From positions 124,001 through 188,000 of the forward strand of contig NZ_JACKZC010000008.1 in the NCBI RefSeq assembly GCF_014212495.1: 64,000 nt of DNA. Reading direction: 5' to 3'. Position 1 is the first letter of the stretch. Every line of letters begins with the position of its first letter. Below the pieces are notes generated by a model. That model made no database searches, had not been told where the DNA came from, and saw only the letters and a program-made list of their open reading frames with translations. This document shows positions 8,940 to 17,087 of the stretch, piece after piece. Origin of the DNA: Pontibacter sp. Tf4. Its GTDB lineage: Bacteria > Bacteroidota > Bacteroidia > Cytophagales > Hymenobacteraceae. A program made the translations under genes and the position numbers.

Positions 8940-9635
8940 TTACGCCTGCTTCCGCTCCACCTTCCTGAGATAAATCACTTCCAGTTTTCGCATGAAGTAG
9001 ATAGAAATAAGCAGCCAGAGAATTCCGGCGGAGAAACCGGCCAGCACGTCGGTGGCGTAATGCACGTTCAGGTACACGCGGCTATAGCCAATGAGCAAAA
9101 GCAGCAGGGTTAAAACTATAGTTAGCAGCCAGCGCAAAATAGGGTTTGGCACCGTACGCCATACAATATAGATCAGCAGACCATAAAAAGAGCCACCGAT
9201 CATGGCGTGGCCGCTTGGAAAGCTGAGACCGGATTGCTCTAACATGGCGGTTTCTGGGCGGGGGCGCTCGAACACGCGTTTCAGAACCTGGTTAAGGATG
9301 GAACTGGTAAGGGAAATGACCAGCACTTTCAGGGCAAACCACTGCAGGTGCCGGAACCAGGCAAATACCAGCACCACCAGGGGCGGCACTACTATTAAAT
9401 AATCGGCAGAAGCAAAAAAGGAAATGAAGCGCATGAAACGCGTGGTTTCGGGAGAAGTGTGGGCCGCCGCGAACCGGAACATGGCCTGATCCAGCCCGGT
9501 GCTTTGCTGTACAAAAACAAGCTGGGCCATGTATACAAACAGCAGCATGCAGGCAAAAAAGGCCAGCCATACCAACACCGCCTCTACCGAGAGCAGCGCC
9601 AGCGCACTCATAAACCGTTTAAACCGGGCTTTCAT
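8940..9635 (-). CDS. PAP2 family phosphatase (paralogue 1)
   Basis: The 231-aa integral membrane protein carries all three signature motifs of the PAP2/acid phosphatase superfamily: LKRVFERPRP (KX6RP), FPSGH, and YSRVYLNVHYATD (SRX5HX3D). The family dephosphorylates lipid phosphates such as phosphatidic acid, phosphatidylglycerophosphate or undecaprenyl pyrophosphate, with the active site facing the periplasm. Five to six membrane helices are visible. It is closely related to the gene at 9966-10685, and the pair is separated only by tRNA-Leu with its promoter and terminator. The exact lipid substrate cannot be told from the sequence. Confidence 0.9.
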   Translation of the reverse strand: MKARFKRFMSALALLSVEAVLVWLAFFACMLLFVYMAQLVFVQQSTGLDQAMFRFAAAHTSPETTRFMRFISFFASADYLIVVPPLVVLVFAWFRHLQWFALKVLVISLTSSILNQVLKRVFERPRPETAMLEQSGLSFPSGHAMIGGSFYGLLIYIVWRTVPNPILRWLLTIVLTLLLLLIGYSRVYLNVHYATDVLAGFSAGILWLLISIYFMRKLEVIYLRKVERKQA

Positions 9636-9717
9636 GCCTTAGCTTACGAGCCTGGGGCGCAAGGCGGTGCAGCTATAGTTAGCAAATACAACTATAGTTA
9701 GCAAACTACAGGGCATA

Positions 9718-9759
9718 AAAAAAGCGAAAGCCGGTCCTGTAAAAAGAACCGGCTTTCGC
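9718..9759 (-). terminator. Terminator of tRNA-Leu
   Basis: GCGAAAGCCGGT at 9724-9735 pairs perfectly with ACCGGCTTTCGC at 9748-9759. On the minus strand the hairpin runs into a T run, the complement of the A run at 9718-9723. It is placed just after the tRNA. Confidence 0.88.
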
Positions 9760-9775
9760 CTGATTTAAAGTAGTG

Positions 9776-9857
9776 TGCGCAAGAAAGGACTCGAACCTTC
9801 ACACCTTACGGAACTGCCGCCTGAAGACAGCGCGTCTACCAATTTCGCCACTTGCGC
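9776..9857 (-). tRNA. tRNA-Leu (anticodon CAG)
   Basis: The minus strand folds into an 82-nt class II tRNA. The acceptor stem is GCGCAAG with CTTGCGC plus discriminator A. The D arm contains AAATTGGTAGACGC. The anticodon stem CTGTC/GGCAG encloses loop TTCAGGC with anticodon CAG. A short variable arm follows, and the T arm contains GGTTCGAGTCC. CCA is not encoded. It is preceded by a good promoter at 9917-9946 and followed by a terminator. Confidence 0.96.
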
Positions 9858-9916
9858 AAATTCACTAAATCAAATAAACATCCCCAAAACCCTTTAACCC
9901 TCGTTCATTGGGATTA

Positions 9917-9946
9917 CAAAGGTACGAACAAATTTGATTAGCGCAA
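9917..9946 (-). promoter_or_regulatory. Promoter of tRNA-Leu
   Basis: On the minus strand TTG (9946-9944), a 19-nt spacer and TACCTTTG (9924-9917) match the Bacteroidota consensus exactly. Transcription would begin about 55 nt before the mature tRNA 5' end, leaving a short leader to be removed by RNase P. Confidence 0.75.
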
Positions 9947-9965
9947 TATCTGCATTAAAAAATAT

Positions 9966-10685
9966 TTAACTTTTTTCTACCGGGTCGTCCAGCAGCACCG
10001 GGGTTATCTCTTTACGCGAGTAGCGTTCCAGGCGGTTCAGGATCCAGATGCCGATCACAACCCACATAAAACCAGCAGCAAAGCCTGCCAGCACATCGGT
10101 AGCATAATGCACCCGCAGATATATACGACTAAACCCGATGAAGATCACAAAAACCGACAGAAAAATTATGAGCACATTGCGCAGCCACACCTGTTTTACG
10201 TTGTGCCATACCAGGTAGATCAGCAACCCATAAAACGACGCCGCCACCATGGTATGCCCGCTCGGGAAGCTAAGCCCGTGTGCTTCCACCATCGGTACCA
10301 GCGGACGGGGCCTGTCGAAAAAGTATTTCAGCACCACGTTCAGGGTAATGCTGCCCAGCGCCACAACCGGCACTTTTAAGGAATACCAGCGGTGCTTGCG
10401 CACAAACACAAAGTAGGCCACCAACAGCAGTGCCGCCGGCGTCAGGAATTGCCGCGATGCAAAAAACGTGATGCCCTCTATAAAATTGCTGAAGCCGGGG
10501 CTGGCAATGCTGGCTGCAAAATTGAAGGCGGCCTGGTCTACGCCCAGTTCGTCGCCCTGCACAATCTGGCTGCTGATGTAAAAGAACACTACCACGCAGG
10601 CAATGAACAGGAGCCACACAAACACCAGCTCCACCGTAAAAAGGGCTATACTTGCCGCCAGCTTTTTATAAAAATTCCGGATCAT
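9966..10685 (-). CDS. PAP2 family phosphatase (paralogue 2)
   Basis: The 239-aa membrane phosphatase has the motifs LKYFFDRPRP, FPSGH and FSRIYLRVHYATD and the same helix layout as its neighbour at 8940-9635, including the shared start pattern ASIALFTVELVFVWLLF versus SALALLSVEAVLVWLAF. It was therefore probably produced by tandem duplication, with the tRNA-Leu unit now between the copies. Likely substrates are lipid phosphates or undecaprenyl pyrophosphate. The C-terminal tail is hydrophilic. The gene is divergent from thpR at 10778. Confidence 0.9.
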   Translation of the reverse strand: MIRNFYKKLAASIALFTVELVFVWLLFIACVVVFFYISSQIVQGDELGVDQAAFNFAASIASPGFSNFIEGITFFASRQFLTPAALLLVAYFVFVRKHRWYSLKVPVVALGSITLNVVLKYFFDRPRPLVPMVEAHGLSFPSGHTMVAASFYGLLIYLVWHNVKQVWLRNVLIIFLSVFVIFIGFSRIYLRVHYATDVLAGFAAGFMWVVIGIWILNRLERYSRKEITPVLLDDPVEKS

Positions 10686-10777
10686 AGCTTATAGTTTCAC
10701 AAAAAGCGCAGGCGCTGGTTTTGCGGCCTGCGTATAGTTGTTAACGTAATTACAGCATTTAATGCTACCTTATACTT

Positions 10778-11341
10778 ATGCAGAACACGATCAGGTTATT
10801 TATTGCGGCTGCTTTACCCGATGCGCTGGTACCGTACCTGCAGCAAAAACTGCTTCCTTTTTCAGATGATACCGTACGATTTATTCCGCTGCAAAACCTG
10901 CACCTCACGCTGTTCTTCATCGGCAATGTGCCTGCTGCGCAGCTCGACACTATACGGCAGCAGGTAAAACAGATAGCCAGCCAATGTGCCCCTTTTACAT
11001 TGTACCTCGAAGCCATAGAGCAGGGACCGAAACCAAGATCGCCGCGGCTGGTGTGGGCCCGTTTTAAAGATGACCCCGCATTTACCAGGCTCAGCCGGAT
11101 GCTTTCTGAAACCTTAGCGCCCGACGAACCCAACAAACTGAAACCAACGCCTCACATTACACTGGCCCGCTATAAAAAGAATATTGCCCGCCCAACCACA
11201 AAACCACCTGTGCTCCCCGAGGAAACTATAGTTTTACCGGTAAATGCCATTGGCCTCTGGCAATCCGAACTGGCCTCGCCGCACCCGGTATACAGCATTC
11301 TGGAGAGCTACCACCTGGGGCAAAACCAAAGCGCCACCTAA
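10778..11341 (+). CDS. thpR: RNA 2',3'-cyclic phosphodiesterase (LigT/ThpR-type)
   Basis: This 187-aa 2H-phosphoesterase family protein opens 2',3'-cyclic phosphate ends of RNA, historically called 2'-5' RNA ligase. The two catalytic H-x-T tetrads are visible: HLTL at residues 42-45 and HITL at residues 126-129. The N-terminal IRLFIAAALPD segment and the spacing between the motifs fit the family. It is the first of three same-strand genes with short gaps (30 and 17 nt): thpR, the cinA-type gene and a methyltransferase. Confidence 0.92.
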   Translation: MQNTIRLFIAAALPDALVPYLQQKLLPFSDDTVRFIPLQNLHLTLFFIGNVPAAQLDTIRQQVKQIASQCAPFTLYLEAIEQGPKPRSPRLVWARFKDDPAFTRLSRMLSETLAPDEPNKLKPTPHITLARYKKNIARPTTKPPVLPEETIVLPVNAIGLWQSELASPHPVYSILESYHLGQNQSAT

Positions 11342-11371
11342 GCAGTAAGTATAGCTCTGAAACTATAGGAT

Positions 11372-11863
11372 ATGACGCAAACCGAATTGACCGAACTTGT
11401 AACCACACTGCGCGATAAGAAACTGACCCTTGCCTTTGCCGAGAGCTGCACCGCCGGACTGGTGGCCTCAGAACTGGTAAAAGCAAAAGGCAGCAGCGAC
11501 GTACTGAAGGGCAGCGTGGTAGTGTACCAGCCCGAGGTGAAAATAAAACTGCTGAACGTGCGCAAACAAACCCTGGACCTGTATACCGCCGAAAGTCAGC
11601 AGGTAACCAACGAAATGGTAATGGGCCTGAAAAAGCTGCTGGATGCCGATATTAATGTAGCCGTAACTGGCCTGGCCGGTGGTGGCGGCTCCGAAACCGA
11701 AGAAAAACCGGTGGGCACTGTGTTTGTGTCGATGCTGTATGATGGCAAAGCCGAAGAATTCCGGGAAGTGTTTGACGGCAACACGCAGGCTATTCGCAAA
11801 AAAACGGTAGATTACATTTTCGAGAAACTGAAAGGCGTGCTGGAGCAGCACTACGACCGTTAA
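11372..11863 (+). CDS. CinA C-terminal domain protein (nicotinamide-nucleotide amidohydrolase type)
   Basis: The 163-aa protein matches the stand-alone C-terminal CinA domain, PncC, which deamidates nicotinamide mononucleotide to nicotinate mononucleotide in pyridine nucleotide salvage. The motif AFAESCTAGLVASEL near residues 24-38 and the segment VAVTGLAGGGG near residue 103, followed by KPVGTVFV, are characteristic. The usual TGIAGPGG glycine loop is present in altered form as TGLAGGGG. The ATG at 11372 follows an octamer copy by a few bases. Confidence 0.88.
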   Translation: MTQTELTELVTTLRDKKLTLAFAESCTAGLVASELVKAKGSSDVLKGSVVVYQPEVKIKLLNVRKQTLDLYTAESQQVTNEMVMGLKKLLDADINVAVTGLAGGGGSETEEKPVGTVFVSMLYDGKAEEFREVFDGNTQAIRKKTVDYIFEKLKGVLEQHYDR

Positions 11864-11880
11864 CCTATCGCGTTTACACC

Positions 11881-12519
11881 TTGCCCCCAACCCCGGATAG
11901 CGGCTTCGACCGCGTAGCCTCTTTTTACGACCCGCTGGCCCGGCTGGTATATGGGTCTGCCCTGCAGGATGCCCAGCAATGGCTTCTCCCCCACATTCCG
12001 GCTGGCGCTTCTGTGCTGCTGATCGGTGGTGGCAGCGGCTGGCTGCTGCAACAGGTGCTGCAAAAAACTTCTCCTAAGCACATTCTGTACCTGGAGGCCT
12101 CCGAAAAAATGCTTCAAAAGGCAAAACAACTGAACCCTGGCACCCCTGTAGTTTCGTTCCGGCACGGCACCGAGGCTGATTTATTACCTCATGAGCAGTT
12201 TGATGTGATCATCACCCCTTTCCTGCTGGACCTGTTCCCTGATGCCCGCCTGGCAGAACTTATGCAGCGATTATGCTATAGTTTGGCACCCAATGGGCGC
12301 TGGCTCTTCGCAGATTTCTGGCCTGTGCAGCACAACCCACCCTTCTGGCAAAAACTATTAGCTAAAAGCATGTACCTGTTCTTCGGTTTTTTGAGCAATG
12401 TGCGGGGCCGCCTGCTACCCGATTACAGCAGGCATTTCACCAGCTTAGGCCTGCAGGAACAGCACAGCGCCGCTTTTTACAAAGGTTTTGTACAGGCAAA
12501 GATTTTTGAGAAGGGGTAG
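11881..12519 (+). CDS. Class I SAM-dependent methyltransferase
   Basis: The 212-aa protein begins with TTG, the only sensible start in frame; the N terminus FDRVASFYDPLARLVYG is typical of this group. The S-adenosylmethionine binding motif I is VLLIGGGSGWLL near residue 40, the acidic residue of motif II is in LYLEASEKML, and motif III is around FDVIITPFLLDLFPD. The methyl acceptor is unknown, though resemblance to UbiE/small-molecule enzymes is seen. It is third in a probable operon after the cinA-type gene (17-nt gap). The 780 bases that follow hold no gene. Confidence 0.82.
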   Translation: MPPTPDSGFDRVASFYDPLARLVYGSALQDAQQWLLPHIPAGASVLLIGGGSGWLLQQVLQKTSPKHILYLEASEKMLQKAKQLNPGTPVVSFRHGTEADLLPHEQFDVIITPFLLDLFPDARLAELMQRLCYSLAPNGRWLFADFWPVQHNPPFWQKLLAKSMYLFFGFLSNVRGRLLPDYSRHFTSLGLQEQHSAAFYKGFVQAKIFEKG

Positions 12520-13243
12520 GGTTGGTTTTGAGCTATAGTTTGTCTGAATCTTTAAATAGGGCCCCTACCCCAAGGATTTACAGGATTAAAGGATTTTCAG
12601 GATTTAGGCTGCGGCTTTAGTTGGGCTATAGTTCTATAGCTGCAGTGGTTTAAACCACCCCTGCCCCTCCTTATCTAAGGAGGGGAACTCTGTCTCTGCC
12701 ATTTTACAAACTATAGCTCTATAGTTACAGACTACGAACAGGGCAGGTTTACCTGTCCCTACGGAATTACAACCACGAGAAAGTAGCCGATCTGCTTCAA
12801 CCAAGAATGAAAAAAGAAACTATAGCTATAGTTTAGCTATCGAATGTGTTATCAGTCTTTGGGTTGAGCGCCTTGTAGATTTCCGGTGCTGAAAGCATTG
12901 CGAGGAACGAGCAAAGGAAATGTACACCGCGCGATGCCCGAAGGCGGGGCCTCCCGGCCTCAGAGGGAGCCAAACTAACTATAAAACGATAGGCTCTTTG
13001 AGCTCCCAGGAATAGAGGTAACTATAGAACAACAGCTTGGTTCCAGTAGTAGGCAAAGTGAACTATAGCACCAGACGCTAGCAGGAGCTACGCACGCTGC
13101 TAGGTCTTAACCAACTATAGGCTGAGATAGATTTCTCGCTCCACTCGAAAGGACAAGGAATGGACACATAAGATGTCTCGGCTGCGCTCGGCATGACAAA
13201 TAGAGAAACTATAGTTTATCAAACCATAGAACTACAACCCTGA
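12520..13243. repeat. Intergenic repeat island A
   Basis: No coding frame is found here. The segment from about 12565 to 13180 is repeated in inverted orientation at about 44150-44710. Strongly matching blocks include the ACAGGTTTACCTGTCC neighbourhood (12743-12758 versus 44532-44550), a block around TTTGGGTTGAGCGCC (12858 versus 44422), and one around CGATGCCCGAAG (12941 versus 44346). It holds about ten octamer copies, several in close pairs (12627-12642, 12708-12727, 12817-12833). An AGGATT-type repeat lies at 12573-12606. Divergence looks like roughly a quarter of positions, so the copies are old. No transposase is present. Confidence 0.75.
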
Positions 13244-13275
13244 TTTGTGTCCCTACATCCTTCTTGCTATATTTC
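13244..13275 (+). promoter_or_regulatory. Candidate promoter of the M61 peptidase gene
   Basis: TTTG at 13244-13247, a 20-nt spacer and TATATTTC at 13268-13275 match TTG-N17-23-TAnnTTTG except for the final base. This leaves a leader of about 17-20 nt before the ATG at 13299. Confidence 0.5.
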
Positions 13276-13298
13276 AAAACCAAAATAAAACCACCAAC

Positions 13299-15113
13299 AT
13301 GCTACCAAAGATCTGCACCTTACTCACCACCTTACTATGCTTAACCTCACCGCTGCTGGCACAACAGAAAGTGACTTACCAGTTGTCTTTCCCGAATGCG
13401 GTGCACCACGAAGCGGAAATAAAAGTTACTTTTTCGGGCATAAATTCCGATACGCTGGAAGTACTGATGAGCCGGAGCTCGCCGGGGCGCTATGCCGTGC
13501 ACGAGTTTGCCAAGAACGTGTACAATGTAAAAGCCACTGATGCGCAGGGCAGACAACTGAAGATCTGGAAAGCGACTCCACACCAATGGAACGTAACCGG
13601 TCACAACGGCACAGCAACTATAACTTACACCTTATTTGGCGACCATGCCGATGGCACGTACGCAGGTATCGACGAAACACATGCCCACCTGAACATGCCG
13701 GCTACCTTAATGCATGCCACAACGTTCGACAAAGCCCCGGCACAGGTTACCTTCATCACACCCGAAAACAGCAACTGGAAAATAGCTACACAACTAAAGC
13801 ACGAACAGGGCAACACCTACGCAGCGCCAAATTTCCAGTACCTGATGGACAGCCCGACAGAGCTGAGCAATTTTGACTTTGAGGAATGGACAGTAGATGG
13901 TAAAAAGATGCAGGTAGCCCTGCACCACACCGGCACCAAAGAGCAGTTCAACGAGTATGTGCAGAAAACAAAACAGATCGTGGCAGCACAGCGCACGGTT
14001 TTTGGCGAGTTGCCGGATTTTGATTTCGGGCGGTACACGTTTATTGGCTGCTACATGCCACAGGCAAACGGCGATGGAATGGAGCACCGTAATTCAACCA
14101 TACTGACCAGCTCTCAGCCACTTGCCAGAGCCATGACAGGCCTGCTGAATACGGTATCGCATGAGTTTTTCCATGCCTGGAACGTGGAACGCCTGCGTCC
14201 GAAGAGCCTGGAGCCGTTTAACTTTCAGGAAGCCAATATGAGTGAAGCGCTGTGGCTGGCCGAAGGGTTTACCAGCTACTACGGCGACCTGACCATGCCG
14301 CGCAGTGGCCTCTACAACGCCAAAACCTATGCCGATAACCTGACCGGAGACCTGAATTACGTTCTGCTTTCGCCGGGCCGCCGGTACCATAGTTTGGTGG
14401 AGATGAGCCAGCAGGCACCTTTTGTAGATGCCGCCCGCTCCGTTGACGCCGTAAACCGCCAGAATACCTTTATCTCGTACTACACCTATGGCAGTATGCT
14501 GGGCATGGCCCTGGACCTGAGGCTACGCCAGAACTATAACAAGACCCTGGACGATTACATGCAGGCGCTGTGGCGCAAGTATGGGAAACCCGAAAAACCG
14601 TACACCCTAACCGACCTGCAGGCAACTTTGGCAGAAGTGAGCGGCGACAAAGCCTGGGCCGAAAAAGTGTTCCGGGAGTATGTGAACGGCAGCGAACTGC
14701 CAGCTTTTGAGCCGCTACTGGCGCAGGCGGGCTTCGAGATGCGCAAAGCAAAACCGGGCGTGGCAACTATAGGTGTGGGTGGCCTGGATTTCACGAAGAA
14801 CGGAGCAGTACTAAACTATGGCACCATAGTCACTTCGCCAGCCTACAAAGCCGGCCTCGACCGTGCCGATATTATCCTGACACTGGATGGCCGAAAGATC
14901 CGCAGCGAAAAAGACCTGAAAAAAGTACTGAGCAGCCACAAGCCCGGCGATACTGTGCCAATCACTTTTAGCAGCCGCGGGAAAGAGCAGACCACAACGA
15001 TAACCCTGGCCGAAGACCCGACACTGGAAGTAGTGCTGTATGAGAACATCGGCAAAGAACTGACGCCAACCATGCAGCAGTTCAGAGCGCGCTGGATAGG
15101 CAGCCAAAACTAA
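13299..15113 (+). CDS. M61 family metallopeptidase with PDZ domain
   Basis: This 604-aa secreted zinc aminopeptidase is of the M61 (glycyl aminopeptidase) family. A signal peptide ending in SPLLAQ occupies the first 20 or so residues. A beta-rich N-terminal domain precedes the catalytic domain with HEFFHAWNVERLRP (zinc-binding HExxH at about residues 288-292). The downstream EALWLAEGFTSYYGDL supplies the third zinc ligand Glu. A PDZ domain lies near residues 495-590, including AGLDRADIILTLDG. The frame extends 18 codons upstream, but the ATG at 13299 starts the signal peptide. It probably acts in peptide degradation in the periplasm or outside the cell. An octamer copy occurs in frame near 14765. 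Confidence 0.93.
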   Translation: MLPKICTLLTTLLCLTSPLLAQQKVTYQLSFPNAVHHEAEIKVTFSGINSDTLEVLMSRSSPGRYAVHEFAKNVYNVKATDAQGRQLKIWKATPHQWNVTGHNGTATITYTLFGDHADGTYAGIDETHAHLNMPATLMHATTFDKAPAQVTFITPENSNWKIATQLKHEQGNTYAAPNFQYLMDSPTELSNFDFEEWTVDGKKMQVALHHTGTKEQFNEYVQKTKQIVAAQRTVFGELPDFDFGRYTFIGCYMPQANGDGMEHRNSTILTSSQPLARAMTGLLNTVSHEFFHAWNVERLRPKSLEPFNFQEANMSEALWLAEGFTSYYGDLTMPRSGLYNAKTYADNLTGDLNYVLLSPGRRYHSLVEMSQQAPFVDAARSVDAVNRQNTFISYYTYGSMLGMALDLRLRQNYNKTLDDYMQALWRKYGKPEKPYTLTDLQATLAEVSGDKAWAEKVFREYVNGSELPAFEPLLAQAGFEMRKAKPGVATIGVGGLDFTKNGAVLNYGTIVTSPAYKAGLDRADIILTLDGRKIRSEKDLKKVLSSHKPGDTVPITFSSRGKEQTTTITLAEDPTLEVVLYENIGKELTPTMQQFRARWIGSQN

Positions 15114-15312
15114 GTTATGTTGTCTGAACCGGGGAAGAGATACAGAAGATCGGTAGGAACTATAGTTTTTCAGCAGGATAACTACCGCGGGTTTCACGAG
15201 AGAAATCCGTAACATATTCCGCTTTCTCTGTATTAATCCCGGTTCGGATGTACTTGTATTTAACGCACTTTCGTTCTATCTTAGTAGAATTAATTCTGAA
15301 GATCGATCTTAC

Positions 15313-15888
15313 GTGAAAATAATAACCAATTTACTACTGGTTTGCCTGCTGTGCTTTGCCGGAAACGCCATGGCCCAGACAGTAATGAAACCAACTATAG
15401 TTCCGGCGCCGCGCGTGGACTATAACCTGGAACTGGGAGCCAGCTACAACAGCTACTTCGGGGCCAGCACCTATGTTAAGCCAACGGCACGCTACCAGAT
15501 AACCGACCGTTTCAGGGGATATGCCAGCTTTACATATGTGCATAACATGCCGCAAAACTATGTGGCAGGGACATCCGAAGGCGGAACCATTATGCGCCGT
15601 ACCAACGGGCAGCAGCAGTACATTGTAAGCGTAGGCGGCGATTACCTGGTAAACGACAGGCTGATCCTGACCGGAAACGTTTGGAAAGATTTCTCGGCGA
15701 TGCCAAAAGACCTGGGAGCCTACAACAACTATAACTACCTGGGTCGCCAGGGTGCCGATTTCAGTGCTACCTACAAGATAACCGACAACTTTTCGGTGAC
15801 CGGTGCGGTGCGTTATTCAGAAGGCGGTTCGCCTTACTATAGCCCGTACTACAACACTGGTTTTGGCCGCGGTCCGTTCGGGTACTAA
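15313..15888 (+). CDS. Hypothetical secreted beta-barrel-type protein
   Basis: The 191-aa product starts at GTG (15313), which puts the signal peptide KIITNLLLVCLLCFAGNAMAQ at the N terminus. The mature part is rich in aromatic residues and Tyr/Gly/Asn, alternating as in outer-membrane beta-strands (for example TARYQITDRFRGYASFTY and NFSVTGAVRYSEGG). A small outer-membrane barrel is therefore likely, but the family is not recognised. An octamer copy is read in frame as Thr-Ile-Val near residue 29. The gene ends before a clear terminator. Confidence 0.65.
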   Translation: MKIITNLLLVCLLCFAGNAMAQTVMKPTIVPAPRVDYNLELGASYNSYFGASTYVKPTARYQITDRFRGYASFTYVHNMPQNYVAGTSEGGTIMRRTNGQQQYIVSVGGDYLVNDRLILTGNVWKDFSAMPKDLGAYNNYNYLGRQGADFSATYKITDNFSVTGAVRYSEGGSPYYSPYYNTGFGRGPFGY

Positions 15889-15911
15889 CAAAAAAACGAT
15901 AGTTACAAAAG

Positions 15912-15943
15912 CGCTTTCCCGGCAACAGGAGAGCGTTTTTTAT
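15912..15943 (+). terminator. Terminator after the 15313 gene
   Basis: CGCTTTCC pairs with GGAGAGCG (one G-T pair) and is followed by TTTTTTATTG. It overlaps the first possible TTG of the next open frame at 15943, which argues that the next gene starts further downstream. Confidence 0.75.
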
Positions 15944-16005
15944 TGTCCCTGCTTAACCCTTCTGCCCCGTTTATAGTTTATATATCACCACCAACGTTTT
16001 ACATT

Positions 16006-17022
16006 TTGCAGCAGCGTACCCCTAAAATCCGGCACATCAACAATCCAAAGCTCGAAACTATAAAGCCCGGCTACAAAGGCAACAAACTGATAGGCGACCG
16101 CTTTGCTAACGGCGACGAACCATACGAACCCGATTTCAGCAATGTGTTGCGCTGGAAACTCTCCGGAAACCCGCAGAAGGCGGAGAAAAAAGCAGACCAG
16201 TACGTGCCGCACGTTATCCATAATACCGATTTTCTGCATACTACCGATGATGTGATCGTGTGGCTGGGACATGCCTCGTTTTTTGTGCGACTGCAGGGCG
16301 TTACATTTCTTATCGACCCCGTGCTGTATGACCTGCCGATGCTCCCGCGTAAGGTGGGTTTACCCTGCGCACCCGAAGATCTGAAGAACATTGATTTCCT
16401 GCTGCTCTCCCACGCCCACCGCGACCACCTGGACCTCAAATCCATCAGAGCCATCTGCAAGAACAACCCGGAGCTGAAGGCGCTGGTACCGTTGCGGGCT
16501 GGCAGTTTAATACGCAATGCCAGCAAACACCTGCCTTACCAGGAAGCCGGCTGGTACCAGCGCTACGACCTGGTGCCCGGCCACCTGGAACTATATTTTG
16601 CGCCGGCATCGCACTGGTACCGCCGCGGCCTTTTTGATATGAACAAAGTATTGTGGGGCAGCTTTGTGATCAGAACAAAAGAGCAGACCATTTACTTTGC
16701 CGGCGATACGGGCCTGAACGGCCATTTTGAGGACATTGCCGAAGTGTTTGGCCCGATGGATGTGTGCATGATGCCGGTTGGGGCCTACAAGCCATCCTTT
16801 ATGATGCAGAAAAGCCACCTGAACCCGCACGAGGCGGTGAAAGCCTATAACCAGTTGCGCGGCGGCACTTTTATACCGATGCACTATGGCACATTCGACC
16901 TGTCGGATGAGCCGGCAAGTGAGCCGGTGCGCCTGCTGGAACAGATTGCTGCGGCTGGTTTAATGAACGGTTTAAAGTTACCGGCCATTGGCGAACAACT
17001 GCTGCTCCGCGACCTGCTATAG
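16006..17022 (+). CDS. MBL-fold metallo-hydrolase (UlaG/NAPE-PLD-like)
   Basis: The 338-aa metallo-beta-lactamase fold hydrolase has the metal-binding signature SHAHRDHLD (HxHxDH) near residues 138-146, preceded by WLGHASFFVRLQG and FLIDPVL. The third metal ligand is in IYFAGDTGLNGHF, and a final His is in FIPMHYGTFDL. This arrangement is typical of the branch containing NAPE-hydrolysing phospholipase D and UlaG lactonase; the substrate is unknown. I prefer the TTG at 16006 over the TTG at 15943 because the latter lies in the preceding terminator and would add a non-homologous-looking leader. The TAG stop is part of a CTATAGTT octamer. Confidence 0.85.
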   Translation: MQQRTPKIRHINNPKLETIKPGYKGNKLIGDRFANGDEPYEPDFSNVLRWKLSGNPQKAEKKADQYVPHVIHNTDFLHTTDDVIVWLGHASFFVRLQGVTFLIDPVLYDLPMLPRKVGLPCAPEDLKNIDFLLLSHAHRDHLDLKSIRAICKNNPELKALVPLRAGSLIRNASKHLPYQEAGWYQRYDLVPGHLELYFAPASHWYRRGLFDMNKVLWGSFVIRTKEQTIYFAGDTGLNGHFEDIAEVFGPMDVCMMPVGAYKPSFMMQKSHLNPHEAVKAYNQLRGGTFIPMHYGTFDLSDEPASEPVRLLEQIAAAGLMNGLKLPAIGEQLLLRDLL

Positions 17023-17051
17023 TTAACCGTGCCACAGCACCATACTTTTGC

Positions 17052-17059
17052 TATATTTG
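17052..17059 (+). promoter_or_regulatory. Candidate -7 box (TATATTTG) of the symporter gene
   Basis: TATATTTG fits TAnnTTTG and lies 28 nt before the ATG at 17088. No clear TTG is present at the expected -33 distance, so this is a half-supported promoter. Confidence 0.4.
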
Positions 17060-17087
17060 TAGCCGTATTTAACCAACAGACAGCCCT

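Noticed and set aside
12520..13243. Insertion sequence or transposon in repeat island A
   Set aside because: No transposase frame, no terminal inverted repeat and no target duplication can be seen; the repeat is too decayed to call a mobile element.
15943..16005. Extended N terminus of the MBL-fold hydrolase from TTG at 15943
   Set aside because: The TTG lies in the T run of the previous gene's terminator; the TTG at 16006 gives the expected N terminus.
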